Shown: piece after piece, positions 16,506-26,900 of the stretch
Layout of the letters: every line of letters begins with the position of its first letter
How positions within the stretch are numbered: the stretch's first letter is position 1
NCBI RefSeq assembly: GCF_001442615.1
Contig: NZ_LMXN01000007.1
Location: 1-64,000, forward strand
Length of the DNA stretch: 64,000 bases
Direction: 5' to 3'
From: Algoriphagus resistens
GTDB taxonomy: Bacteria > Bacteroidota > Bacteroidia > Cytophagales > Cyclobacteriaceae
Notes under the pieces: generated by a model
Databases searched by the model: none
The model's input: only the letters and a program-made list of their open reading frames with translations
Told to the model about the DNA's origin: nothing
Translations under genes and position numbers: made by a program

Positions 16506-18506
16506 ATGGAAATCCCTACCCAAACACTAGCTTTTGATCGCAAAAATCTATCTGACAAAAAACTCTTGGAGCTTTATGAATCGCTCCTGGTACCTCGAAG
16601 AATCGAAGAGAAAATGCTGATTTTATTGCGCCAAGGCAGGATTTCCAAGTGGTTTAGCGGCTGGGGTCAAGAAGCGATTTCTATCGGAGTAGTGAATGCC
16701 TTACAAGCTGATGAGTTCATTCTTCCTATGCATAGAAACTTGGGTATTTTTACAGGAAGGGGCATTCCTTTGGAGCGTCTTTTTGCTCAATTTCAGGGAA
16801 AAGCCTCTGGCTTCACCAAAGGCCGGGACCGTTCCTTTCACTTTGGATCTATCGAGCATCATGTGGTAGGAATGATATCACATCTCGGCCCCCAACTAGC
16901 CATCGCAGATGGTATTGCACTCGCTGAAAAGTTGGCTGAGGAAAAGAAGGTGACGGTGGTTTTCTCAGGAGATGGGGCTAGCTCGGAAGGGGATTTTCAC
17001 GAAGGCTTGAATGTGGCTGCAGTATGGAAACTACCCGTGATATTCGTGGTGGAACATAACGGCTATGGTCTTTCTACCCCAAGCGAAGAGCAGTTTGCAT
17101 TTAAGAATTTTACGGAAAAAGGTCCAGGATATGGAATGAAAGCCATTCGGATTCAGGGAAACAACGTACTGGAAGTCTATGATGCGATAAAAAATCTCGC
17201 AGATGACATCCGTCAAAATCCACGTCCGGTTCTCGTAGAAGCAATTACCTTTCGAATGCGCGGACACGAGGAAGCATCGGGTACGAAGTACATTCCCAAA
17301 CAACTCATGGAAGATTGGAGCAAGCTCGATCCCGTAGAAAACTACGAGAGATATCTAGAAGGAATCGGCATACTGAGCAATGAAATAAAAGACCGTATTA
17401 ATAAAAAAGTTAAAACTGCCATTAACAATGCCCTGGAAATTGCCTTCGTTGAAGAAACAATCACTCCTAACCTAGAAATCGAACTAGCAGATGTCTATGC
17501 CCCTTTTCACCAAGAAATAAAATTCCCATCAGAAAATGGCAGCAAATCTGAAAAGCGAATGGTCGATGCCATTTCGGATGCACTGAGACAATCCATGGAA
17601 AGGTATCCCAAATTAATCCTAATGGGACAAGACATTGGGGAATATGGGGGAGTTTTCAAAATCACGGATGGATTCAAAACTCAGTTCGGAGCAGATCGTG
17701 TGCGAAACACACCGCTTTGTGAAAGCGCTATCATAGGGACTGGATTAGGACTTTCTATCAAAGGCTATAAAGCAATGGTCGAAATGCAGTTTGCAGACTT
17801 CGCAACTATGGGATTTAACCAGATCGTAAATAACCTTGCCAAAATCCATTACCGTTGGGGACAGCATGCAGATGTGGTCATCCGGATGCCAACGGGTGCG
17901 GGTATGGCTGCCGGACCTTTTCACTCCCAGTCCAATGAAGCCTGGTTTTTTCATACACCAGGTCTGAAAATCGTATATCCTTCCAATCCTTATGACGCAA
18001 AAGGTTTACTGAATGCCGCGATCGAAGATCCAAATCCATATCTCTACTTTGAGCACAAAGGGATGTACCGCTCCGTCAGCGCAGAAATTCCCGATGAATA
18101 TTACACCATCGAAATAGGTAAAGCTGCTTTGGTCTCCACTGGTAATCAGATTTCCATTATCACCTATGGAATGGGTGTCCACTGGGCTGTCAAAACTGTG
18201 GAGGAATTCGGCATTTCTGCTGAGATTCTGGACTTACGCTCTCTTTTGCCCTGGGATAAAGAAGCAGTCAGGAAAACAGTAAAAAAAACTGGCAAAGTGA
18301 TCATTCTCCAAGAAGATTGTCTCAATGGAGGGATAGGTGCAGAGATATGCGCATGGATATCAGAGCACTGTTTTGAGCACTTAGATGCACCGGTGATGCG
18401 TGAAGGAAGTATTGATACACCCGTGCCATTTGCCTCTAATTTAGAGAAGCAATTTCTACCTATAGAGCGATTTAAAAAGAAGCTGACACTACTTTTGGAA
18501 TACTAA
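16506..18506 (+). CDS. Branched-chain-type 2-oxoacid dehydrogenase E1, fused alpha and beta subunits
   Basis: A 666-residue thiamine diphosphate enzyme that decarboxylates 2-oxo acids and passes the acyl group to the lipoyl E2 component. The alpha part (about 15-320) has the ThDP/Mg site GDGASSEGDFHEGLN (G155-D156-G157) with N185 in EHNGYG. The beta part (about 340-666) begins KRMVDAISDALRQ and has GQDIGEYGGVF and HSQSNEAWFFHTPG. The two chains are separate in most bacteria but often fused in Bacteroidota. No E2 or E3 gene is nearby. Specificity for branched-chain acids is inferred. Confidence 0.88.
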   Translation: MEIPTQTLAFDRKNLSDKKLLELYESLLVPRRIEEKMLILLRQGRISKWFSGWGQEAISIGVVNALQADEFILPMHRNLGIFTGRGIPLERLFAQFQGKASGFTKGRDRSFHFGSIEHHVVGMISHLGPQLAIADGIALAEKLAEEKKVTVVFSGDGASSEGDFHEGLNVAAVWKLPVIFVVEHNGYGLSTPSEEQFAFKNFTEKGPGYGMKAIRIQGNNVLEVYDAIKNLADDIRQNPRPVLVEAITFRMRGHEEASGTKYIPKQLMEDWSKLDPVENYERYLEGIGILSNEIKDRINKKVKTAINNALEIAFVEETITPNLEIELADVYAPFHQEIKFPSENGSKSEKRMVDAISDALRQSMERYPKLILMGQDIGEYGGVFKITDGFKTQFGADRVRNTPLCESAIIGTGLGLSIKGYKAMVEMQFADFATMGFNQIVNNLAKIHYRWGQHADVVIRMPTGAGMAAGPFHSQSNEAWFFHTPGLKIVYPSNPYDAKGLLNAAIEDPNPYLYFEHKGMYRSVSAEIPDEYYTIEIGKAALVSTGNQISIITYGMGVHWAVKTVEEFGISAEILDLRSLLPWDKEAVRKTVKKTGKVIILQEDCLNGGIGAEICAWISEHCFEHLDAPVMREGSIDTPVPFASNLEKQFLPIERFKKKLTLLLEY

Positions 18507-18567
18507 TTGTTTTTATTCAGCAAGGGCTAATAGTTCCATACTATTTCAATTCTTAAACCTAACCACC

Positions 18568-19893
18568 ATGCCTAGTTTTTTATCTCGTAGATTCATCTAC
18601 TTGGGAATTTTATTTCTTTTTGCCAGCGGTACACAGGCACAGACCTATGTCGGCAGTACAACAGATAATAGTGCAGGAGTGCATTCTTTACTGCTAAACC
18701 CAGCAAATGCTGTGGATTCAAAAATGAGATGGGACATAAATGTACTCTCTACCAGTGCATTTATAGGAAATGATTACCTAAGTGTCGATTTGAACAATTT
18801 AGATAGTTTCCGCAATGGTTTTGAGATTAAATCTGAGGGAAGTACAGACTCCTCCAACCACAATAATTTTTTTGGAAATGTAGATATTCTTGGCCCATCA
18901 GTCTTATTCAATCTAGATCAAAAAAACAGTTTTGCCTTCACTACCCGCGTACGGGCATTCTTCAATATCATCAACTTCGGTGGAGATCTATACGATCTAG
19001 TCAATAAAGACTATAATGAAATAACCAATTTCAGCCTGGATATGGAAGATGCCAGAGGTCTAGTCCATGCTTGGGCAGAGATCGGAGCTACATATGGAAA
19101 ATTGATTCTAGACAATGAAACCCATGCGCTCAAGGGCGGAATTACATTGAAGTACTTAGCTGGGGCAGGAGGTATTTATGGGTCGAGCCAAGTTTTAAAT
19201 GCTCAGTTTGAAAGCGAATCCAATCTTTTGACCACCTCAGGAGCATTACGATATGGTTATACTTCCGGATTTGACTCAGACGACATTTCCTTTTCAGATA
19301 TCAGATCCGGATTTGGTACTGACATAGGGCTCGTCTATGAATACAAGGAGCAGAATGTCAATACGTACTACAATCCGTACAAGTTCAAAATAGGATTATC
19401 CGTTATGGATATTGGAGCTATTAATTATGATCATACCAACCGCAAGACCTATAACATGAATGCCACCATCGATGCTAAGGAATTTGAATTTAAAAATCTG
19501 GAGGAAGTATTGGATGATAACTATGAGAGGTCTGAAACATTAGATAAAACAAAAATGGGACTTCCAACATCCCTCCAGCTTTTTGCTGATTATAATATCA
19601 ACGGAAAATTCTTCGTGAGCGCACAAGGTGCCATTTCTATTAAAAAGAATACCGAAAATCCAGTCAGCAATATTATCAATTCTGTCACGATCACCCCTCG
19701 GTTTGAGAAAAGGTGGATCAGTGTTTATAGCCCTTTTAGCATACGACAGTACGATTCAAGTTTAGCTTGGGGAATAGGAGTTAGAGCTGGCCCTGTGATT
19801 GTAGGTTCAGGTTCAATATTTACCAATTTAATATCCAATAATTCTAAAAGCACGGATGTGTATGTAGGCGTTAAAGTCCCACTTTACAAATGA
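18568..19893 (+). CDS. DUF5723 family outer-membrane-type protein
   Basis: A 441-residue exported protein with the signal peptide ending TQAQ (about residue 25). The mature protein starts with TDNSAGVHSLLLNPANAVDS, a PorV/FadL-like N-terminal pattern, and continues in alternating beta-strand-like segments to a terminal KVPLYK, consistent with a beta-barrel. It matches DUF5723, a Bacteroidota family of unknown function. It lies 61 nt after the E1 gene, and co-transcription is possible but not shown. Confidence 0.7.
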   Translation: MPSFLSRRFIYLGILFLFASGTQAQTYVGSTTDNSAGVHSLLLNPANAVDSKMRWDINVLSTSAFIGNDYLSVDLNNLDSFRNGFEIKSEGSTDSSNHNNFFGNVDILGPSVLFNLDQKNSFAFTTRVRAFFNIINFGGDLYDLVNKDYNEITNFSLDMEDARGLVHAWAEIGATYGKLILDNETHALKGGITLKYLAGAGGIYGSSQVLNAQFESESNLLTTSGALRYGYTSGFDSDDISFSDIRSGFGTDIGLVYEYKEQNVNTYYNPYKFKIGLSVMDIGAINYDHTNRKTYNMNATIDAKEFEFKNLEEVLDDNYERSETLDKTKMGLPTSLQLFADYNINGKFFVSAQGAISIKKNTENPVSNIINSVTITPRFEKRWISVYSPFSIRQYDSSLAWGIGVRAGPVIVGSGSIFTNLISNNSKSTDVYVGVKVPLYK

Positions 19894-19907
19894 GGTAATT
19901 CCCCATA

Positions 19908-21068
19908 CTATAACTGGGCCCTGAGCAATTCCAAAAACTTCCGATCCAGCTTCTCTCCGTACCAATCTTCATATTCCACGTCTTTTCTTCCAGAATTCAA
20001 TACTCCAAAACTTCCTGAAAATTCCCAGATCCCAAAGCCGATTCCATATTCTTTCAATACCGCCAAAACATCCCCAAACCAACTTAGGAACACCCCATGT
20101 GGAGTTTCATTGTATCCACCACATTCCCCACAGTGTACCCCTACTCCCTGATCTACCAATGCTTTCCATGGTGCATAGTATTCACGGATGTTGTCGATCC
20201 CCAATATGCTTTCTCCCTGGGTCAATGGCCAATCTACGGGCGGAACCGTCGAAGGATCCTTATATACCCATCCGGCTTTGTAATGTGAAATCGGGAATGG
20301 GTGATAGCCGCGACAGCTTTGTGCCAAATCCAGATCTGCCAGTTCCGGCATGGCAGTACCTCCTCCTCCATTTCCATCTGCGATGATCAATCTGGATTTT
20401 TTCACTGCCTTGATGGTATCCAAAGCTGCTTCGGCTACACGCCGATAATCCATCAGATCCACAGGACCACCGGGACTATATTGATCATTTGGATCGACAC
20501 GCTGATAGGGTTCATTGATCAGGTCGAAGCTCAATTTCTTCTGAGAAATCCCTTTGTATCGGGTCGCCCACATTTCCCAATGTGCGCAGAATGCATCCTG
20601 GGCTTCCTTATCTTTCCAGAGATTATAAGGTTCTAGGAAACCGGCATTAATGCAGAATCCAGGTGCTCTGTGGAGATTCAAACTCACATGTAGACCCTGA
20701 GCTATACACCCTTCCACGAGCTCATCCACTTTTTCCAGACGGCTTTCATCAAAATTCAACACCTCATCCGGTCTAATCGGCCTGGATCGGTCTATGTCCA
20801 GATAGCTGGGGTAAGAAATAGGAATGCGCACAAAATCAAATCCCCAATCTGCAATCCACTGGATATATTCCGGCTTGGTGGGCCTGCCTCCGGTTGGATC
20901 ATGCGAAAAGAAATCTAAAAGATTAAAACCTTTCCAGGCTGGCAACTTGTTTTTGGATTTGGCGACTTCTGCAAAAGCCTGTAGCGAGGTAGTGCCAGCC
21001 AGACTAAGTCCTGCACCGAGCAAAGCAGATTTCTTTATAAAATCCCTGCGGGAATCTAAGGTACTCAT
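19908..21068 (-). CDS. Tat-exported glycoside hydrolase family 5 (cellulase-like) enzyme
   Basis: A 386-residue enzyme. I start at the ATG that exposes the twin-arginine signal SRRDFIKKSALLGAG; a longer frame adds 21 residues without family character. The GH5 (beta/alpha)8 barrel shows the acid/base glutamate in LSFDLINEPYQ and the nucleophile glutamate in VHCGECGG, with FVRIPISYPSY and FGIWEFSGSFG also typical. It should hydrolyse a beta-linked glucan or mannan in the periplasm or outside. It stands alone, divergent from the next gene. Confidence 0.85.
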   Translation of the reverse strand: MSTLDSRRDFIKKSALLGAGLSLAGTTSLQAFAEVAKSKNKLPAWKGFNLLDFFSHDPTGGRPTKPEYIQWIADWGFDFVRIPISYPSYLDIDRSRPIRPDEVLNFDESRLEKVDELVEGCIAQGLHVSLNLHRAPGFCINAGFLEPYNLWKDKEAQDAFCAHWEMWATRYKGISQKKLSFDLINEPYQRVDPNDQYSPGGPVDLMDYRRVAEAALDTIKAVKKSRLIIADGNGGGGTAMPELADLDLAQSCRGYHPFPISHYKAGWVYKDPSTVPPVDWPLTQGESILGIDNIREYYAPWKALVDQGVGVHCGECGGYNETPHGVFLSWFGDVLAVLKEYGIGFGIWEFSGSFGVLNSGRKDVEYEDWYGEKLDRKFLELLRAQL

Positions 21069-21216
21069 GGGTTTATTTAGGTTTGAAGGACTCAAGATAC
21101 GAAAGCCGTTCGAATCAGGCAGGTATATCAAGGTAAATAACCTTGTCTAATATGATTTTGTCAAACGACTAAACAAAGTCCTATAGGTATCCCGTATGCT
21201 ATACAAATTACTAACC

Positions 21217-21909
21217 ATGCGAAAACCTATACTTCTCCTTCTTTTTTTCATTTCATCAACTCCTCTCTTCGCACAGTTCTTTATTGCTGGAGGACATCTC
21301 AACGGTGGGCTGCCAGTATCGAGACTTAAACAAGAAGTAGATAAATTGTTTTTCCCAACTATATCTGGAATAGTATTATATGAATTCCACGGGCAACCCT
21401 TTCAGGTTGGTCTGGAATTGAGCTACGGTGTTTATGGCACCAAAGTAGAGGTGCGAGACGATCTTTATCCTGGCTTTTCGGAGGAGTATAGGATCAGGCG
21501 CAACAACAACTATACTTCTGGAATGACTGTGTTCCGCTTCCTGCCTTCTGTAAACAGCAAGATCACACCTTTCGTTGAGATACAAGCAGGAGCAAATTTT
21601 CTTTACTCAAGATTTAAAATACGACCATCCTTTTTTGAAGAACCCGTTGAAGTAGCCTCAGACATGAAGGATTGGGCATTTAGCTACAAAGTTGGCGGAG
21701 GTTTCCAATTTCCGCTTCCAGCGATAGACGGCGGTAAATTGGAATTAAGACTTAACTATCAAAACAGCGGAACAATGCGGTTTCTTACCAAACACGATGT
21801 TAACTTTTTACCAGATAAAGGCGATGGGGAATTTGAGTATAATCCCCGTCAAAGTCCGCTTCAGTTGATCACTGCTTCTGTGGGGATAGTGATTTATGAT
21901 GCTTTTTGA
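21217..21909 (+). CDS. Small outer-membrane beta-barrel protein
   Basis: A 230-residue protein counted from the ATG giving the signal peptide MRKPILLLLFFISSTPLFAQ. The mature sequence has alternating aromatic and polar strands (FVEIQAGANFLYSRF, FSYKVGGGFQFPL, LELRLNYQNSG), consistent with an 8-10-stranded barrel of the porin/OmpW-like type. No finer family is recognised. Confidence 0.6.
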   Translation: MRKPILLLLFFISSTPLFAQFFIAGGHLNGGLPVSRLKQEVDKLFFPTISGIVLYEFHGQPFQVGLELSYGVYGTKVEVRDDLYPGFSEEYRIRRNNNYTSGMTVFRFLPSVNSKITPFVEIQAGANFLYSRFKIRPSFFEEPVEVASDMKDWAFSYKVGGGFQFPLPAIDGGKLELRLNYQNSGTMRFLTKHDVNFLPDKGDGEFEYNPRQSPLQLITASVGIVIYDAF

Positions 21910-21925
21910 TTAAAAACATAAGATG

Positions 21926-23104
21926 TCACTCCTCCACCAACCTGATCTTATAAAACAAATTATAATCCCGCTCCAATTCCCCGTCTGCCGCTTTAACGAT
22001 TAACGTGCCGTCAGGAAGCCCCAGGTTTACATTACCTTCTATAGGTAACTTATTCGAGATCCCAATCTGCTGATCTCCTTTTACGATGATGTACCGTGGT
22101 TTTCTATACTTCTCCTGTGCCTTTACCCACCCTGGATCTTGACGGTAGTTCTCTCCCTTGGATCTAAACTCATGGTAAACATCCTCAGGAATCGCTTCAT
22201 AAAATATCGCCAACTGATATTCTCCAAAGGTCTTTAAATCGCTAAAGGAAGGATAAAGTAGGTTTTCGCGGGAGGGATCCGGGATTTTCTGATTACGCAC
22301 AGGATGCGATAAAGAAACTGCTTTTTCATTGATTAATGAATTCCCATCCAAATTATATAGAAAAAGCTGATCACCAATTGGTGGTAAAACTGCAGCCTTT
22401 TTTCTTTCAATATCAAATGCCAAAAAAGGAAAACTCTGCCCTATCCAACGGTTAGTATTTCGGGGGACCCAATCTAAAGGATATAAACTCAGATAGTTGA
22501 TCGAATCCTGACTGGAATCATACAAAAAACCTGTCTTCACTTGACTATAAAAACCTCCTCCAATTTTGTCAGGATCCATATCTCCTGGATTATATGAATT
22601 TACTTCTTCTCCCAGAATAAAGTCCTTTCCATCTTCGGTCCAAGGCGTGAATGTCTGCCTATAAAAGGAAATAAAAATACCAGCACCAAAGCCAATACCA
22701 GGGCCATTTATCCTCTCTAATTTTTCAAAATGCCTATCAAAAACATGGAAATCCTTTGTTGCGAACATTTCTTTAAAAATAAAACGATCCTTCCCCCAAA
22801 ACCTTCCTTCAAGAGCTAACTGAATTTGATTTGGCCCTTCACCTATCAATTCGACTTCATTAATCAATCCCCCTTTTCCATCTACTAATAAAACTTTATT
22901 TCCTTTACGTTCCTTAATGAGATATTGATCAAGCTCATTTTGATAATCCAAAATCACTACTTCTTCCAACACATCCACCACAATAGAATCATAGACCTCA
23001 AATTGAAGTTCTTTGACAGGGTTATAGGTTTCAGTTTCTTTCTCGCTACAGGAAAAAAGTAACGTGGTAAAAAGCGTGGTAAAAATTAAACGGGATTTCT
23101 TCAT
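21926..23104 (-). CDS. 6-bladed beta-propeller lipoprotein
   Basis: A 392-residue predicted lipoprotein; the signal ends TLLFSCS, putting the lipid on Cys 19. It matches the Bacteroidota 6-bladed beta-propeller family (DUF4934/DUF5128-like), recognised by the GEGPNQ turn near residue 79 and the repeated DFHVFDRHFEKL-type blades. Members are surface or periplasmic and of unknown function. A decayed relative lies directly upstream. Confidence 0.75.
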   Translation of the reverse strand: MKKSRLIFTTLFTTLLFSCSEKETETYNPVKELQFEVYDSIVVDVLEEVVILDYQNELDQYLIKERKGNKVLLVDGKGGLINEVELIGEGPNQIQLALEGRFWGKDRFIFKEMFATKDFHVFDRHFEKLERINGPGIGFGAGIFISFYRQTFTPWTEDGKDFILGEEVNSYNPGDMDPDKIGGGFYSQVKTGFLYDSSQDSINYLSLYPLDWVPRNTNRWIGQSFPFLAFDIERKKAAVLPPIGDQLFLYNLDGNSLINEKAVSLSHPVRNQKIPDPSRENLLYPSFSDLKTFGEYQLAIFYEAIPEDVYHEFRSKGENYRQDPGWVKAQEKYRKPRYIIVKGDQQIGISNKLPIEGNVNLGLPDGTLIVKAADGELERDYNLFYKIRLVEE

Positions 23105-23176
23105 GGTAAAGCACTAAGGTTTTCAGGTTAGTCGCCAAAAGCAGTATTTATAGGACAAGTACTATGAGATAAAATG

Positions 23177-23219
23177 AATCATCCCTGAAAATTTGGATTT
23201 TAGATTTGCAGGGATGGTT
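23177..23219 (-). terminator. Hairpin downstream of the decayed propeller gene
   Basis: An 11-bp stem with one wobble pair (23177-23187 with 23209-23219) and a 21-nt loop. On the minus strand it is followed by CATTTTATC, a poor T-tract. Confidence 0.35.
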
Positions 23220-23286
23220 CAATAAGTTTGCGGAAAAGGGATACAGGGGTCAAATCTTTACATAAATACCCCAGCTACTCCTAACC

Positions 23287-23874
23287 TTAGCAATAGGAGA
23301 AAGCTATTCTGGTATTATTAAAATCTTCTGTAACCATCGCCAGCGAGGCTTTTGCTTCATCGCTGAGATTGAACTTTTCGCTGTTTATCACCAAATAAGG
23401 CGATGGCTGGGTTTTACGCTCCTATTTATAAAATGCAAAAGCATTTAGTGGATATCGATTAGAGTTTAGGAGCTCTCCAGACCTGGAGAAGGTATGAAGA
23501 TCCTTAGAGTTCCCCATTCGGGAAGTCACGTTCAAAACCTCCCCGAGCAACTTAAAATTTGATATTCCTGGAACCTGGCCCGGTGCCTCACCGATTTCCG
23601 CGATAATCCCCAAGTGTTTTCCTGCACTAGAAAAATGATGTATCCCTTTCCCACGATCGGTATTCATTGCAAAGAACCCTTCCTTATCATACCTGACTCT
23701 GAGATACTCACCCAATAACTCACTAGAATCAGACTCAAGCGGTGTTGCTTTTTCGATCAGCAAATCAGCTGAAACTCTGCTAACATTTTCAAAATCGACA
23801 ACCTTACTGAACGGCTGTTCCTTTTTGCTGCAGTCAATCAATGCTAAAACTGCAATTACAACTACTGTTCTCAT
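23287..23874 (-). pseudogene. Internally deleted 6-bladed beta-propeller lipoprotein
   Basis: The reading frame starts with a lipoprotein signal (MRTVVVIAVLALIDC) and runs 150 residues with family features (EIGEAPGQ turn, HHFSSAGKHLG blade) to a TAG at 23422-23424. The same frame continues for 44 residues after this TAG to a TAA at 23287-23289, and the tail (PYLVINSEKFNLSDEAKASL) looks like the C-terminus of this family. Intact members are about 390 residues, so roughly 190 central residues are missing. I read it as deletion plus nonsense mutation. The alternative is a short 150-residue protein followed by a chance open frame. Confidence 0.65.
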
Positions 23875-23989
23875 AATCTTGAATTTAGATTATCATAGTT
23901 TTATAATGAATCAGCGAAGTAGCGGGAGAGCCAAGCTTTCAGTATTGGAGATTTCTTCCTCTCAGCTAAAGTCGTTTATTTACTCTTAG

Positions 23990-26900
23990 TTAGTTGCGTG
24001 GTCTGAAAAAAAGCCACTTTCGTTTACGACTTGGCTTTTTCGCTTCAGAAACATCTTTCTCTTCAACAACAACCCCTTTTTTCCAAAGTAACACCGGCAG
24101 CACCCAAAACACCCCGATCATACTGAATATCAATCCACCAATCGTTCCTATCGCAAGTGAGAACCAGAAAACTTCATTTTGGCCTTCTATGATAAATGGT
24201 ATTAATCCAAAACACGTAGACATAATGGTAAGCAAAATCGGAACGGCTTTTCCAGCTACTGACTTCAACACATTTCGGTTGTAAAGCCCCTGAGAACGAT
24301 TATTCAGGTCGTTTACAATAAAAATCCCGGCATTCACTGCCAAGCCTCCCAGCATCACAAAGGCTGAATAGCCGCCCTGATCAAAGTAAAAGTCAAAGAG
24401 TGAAAAAATCAGAAACAACCCAATGAAACTTATCGGGATAATCGCAATGATATAAACCGGCTGCTTAAGGTTCTCAAACAACACCGAGCAAATCATAAAG
24501 ACAGCAATAATCAGCAGCCCCAACAAAGCGTATTGGCGCTTCTCCTGATCGTAGTTCCAGCTATAAGAATCCCGCTTTGCTTCATATCCTATCGGCATAG
24601 TCTGCTTCATCTCATCAAGCACTTCATCGAGATATTCGCCTCCGAACTTCGCTGAACCCATGTATTCAAAAGCCACTATTCGGATGTATTGTCTGTTTTC
24701 TTTGTGAAGGGAGTTAGTGGTGGTCTCTTTGGTCATCGTACCGTAATCAGAGATTTTGTAAATTTTATTTTCTCCACCGATGAGCCCTTTTTGTTCCATA
24801 TCAAATTTGCTGAAATCACCAGACTTACGTTCACGGATCATCAATCCATAGTTTTTATCCTCCAGCGTCAGGAAGGTCGATGCATTTTGCGGTTTGGACA
24901 TATCCTGTAAGGCAGTCAGCACTTCGAACTGGTTGGTGTGGCCAAGTGCCATTTTATTCTGATCCAAGCGAAGCACATACTCCTCTGTTTTCTGCTCTCC
25001 GTAACCTGCCCTTTCATTGGTTTTAACTTCCTGGATCCGCTTATGCACCAGAAGTTTCTCCGCTAAGATATTCGCCTGTCGCTCCAGTTCATCAAAATTA
25101 TATCCCATCATCTTCACCCGGTAACTTGGGATCTGATCACTACTGCCCCCGGTATAAAACCCTTGGCCTACTCCATAAATATTCCATTGAGCTCCACTCC
25201 AATCGGTTGATTTCACGGAAAGTTTTCCTTTCAGCTGATACGGCAAAGCACCGTTTTCATAAGCTTCCTTGAATGTAATGTCTATTCTTGCACTTTGTCC
25301 ATTATTTACCGAGGTGACAAATTGGTCTATTCCCTCCACGTCCTTGAGGTAGCTCTCAAACTCACGCATGATAAAATCCATCTGCTCCAGTGTGTTCCCA
25401 AAGGGCAAGCGACAGTAAACAAAAAGCCTTGTTTGAGTAGCCTCCCGATAGCCTCCTTTTTCATATACCCCCCGGGCAAACATACGCATAGATCCTCCCA
25501 ATGCTTTGTCCACATACGGGCGGATCTCTTCCTGATAGAAGGTGTTCCCTACTGTCTTGTTATACCATTCATGGTCTTCCCACTTGGCGGGGAGATAAAA
25601 GATTGGCAGTCCAAAAAGAAGGATTAAGAATGTGAGAAATGTTTTTCTGTATTTCGCTGTCCAGGCAATTCCTCTTTCATAACCTCGCAAAGCTTTTACA
25701 CGCTTGCGTAGTTTTGGAATGGTCAATCTCCTTCCTTTTGTCACCGATTCTTTAAACATCACCTGGTAAATTGCCGGAGTAAAGACTAAGGCAATCAACA
25801 GTGAAATCCCCAGCATCACTGATACTACTATGGAAAATTCGGTCAGGTTTCTTCGTTGTTCTTCTGGTAGGAAAAAGACAATCATAAGCGCCGCGATGGT
25901 CGTGAGCGATGCTGCCAAAAGCGCCAAAAAAACCCGTCGGTTTTTGTGCTTATGAAGATGGTCTATCATAATGATCGCATTGTCAACGATCAGTCCGAAA
26001 CTTATCGTCAATCCTGCCAAGGAATACATGTGAATATCCACTCTAAGGAAATATAATACGATGGCACATAAACTCAGATTAACTAAAATCCCCAGAAAAA
26101 GAATGCTCAGGTACTTCAGATTTCTATTAATCAGAAATATGAACACCACCAAAATCAGGATAGAAAGCGCGGATCTTTTGTAGATTTTATCCAACTCCTT
26201 TTCTAAGAATTCGGTATCATCTCTTTCCAGTCGTACCTCAAAACCCGCAGGTAGAAATTTGGCAGCATCTTGAATCGCCAGCTTTAACTTTTGCGCTAGC
26301 AAGACTTTATTCACTCCATCCCGATTGTAAACCGAAAGTGTAACAGAGTTATTTCCATTGATTCTGAAATACCTGGTTGGTTCTGCCTCCTCAAGTGTCA
26401 AATTAGCCACATCCCGAAGTCGGATTTCCATCCCATCCATCTCACTTACCACCACATTTTCAAGTTGGTCTTTCTCCTGCAGCGAACGATCTACTTGGAC
26501 GAAGAGTGTTTTTCCTTCAAAGTTCATCACCGAACCCGGAAATGTCAATCCAAATGCACTCCTGATAGCACTTCCCAACTGACTCCTAGTGATACCAAAA
26601 GCCTGCATTTTTTGAATATCATAGGTCACGAAAAGCTGGAGATCATTCGCTCCAAGAACATTCACTTCCTCCACCTCCTCATACCGCGTCAGGGCAGGTT
26701 TCAGAATATCTTCAGCAATCTTCTTGATTTCAAAAGAGGCAAATGGCCCATTTACACTATAAGTCAAAATTGCGGTCTTTTGATCTGCTCTAGCCTGAGA
26801 TGTCTGGGTCACACTAGGATATCCCACCCGTGGATCCATCTGGGGGTAAATCTGGCGGATCATGGCAGAAATCTCAAATTTTTTCATCTCCATATCTGCC

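Noticed and set aside
16349-16537. 62-residue open frame before the E1 gene
   Set aside because: Crosses the hairpin leader and the E1 start in a different frame; nothing supports translation.
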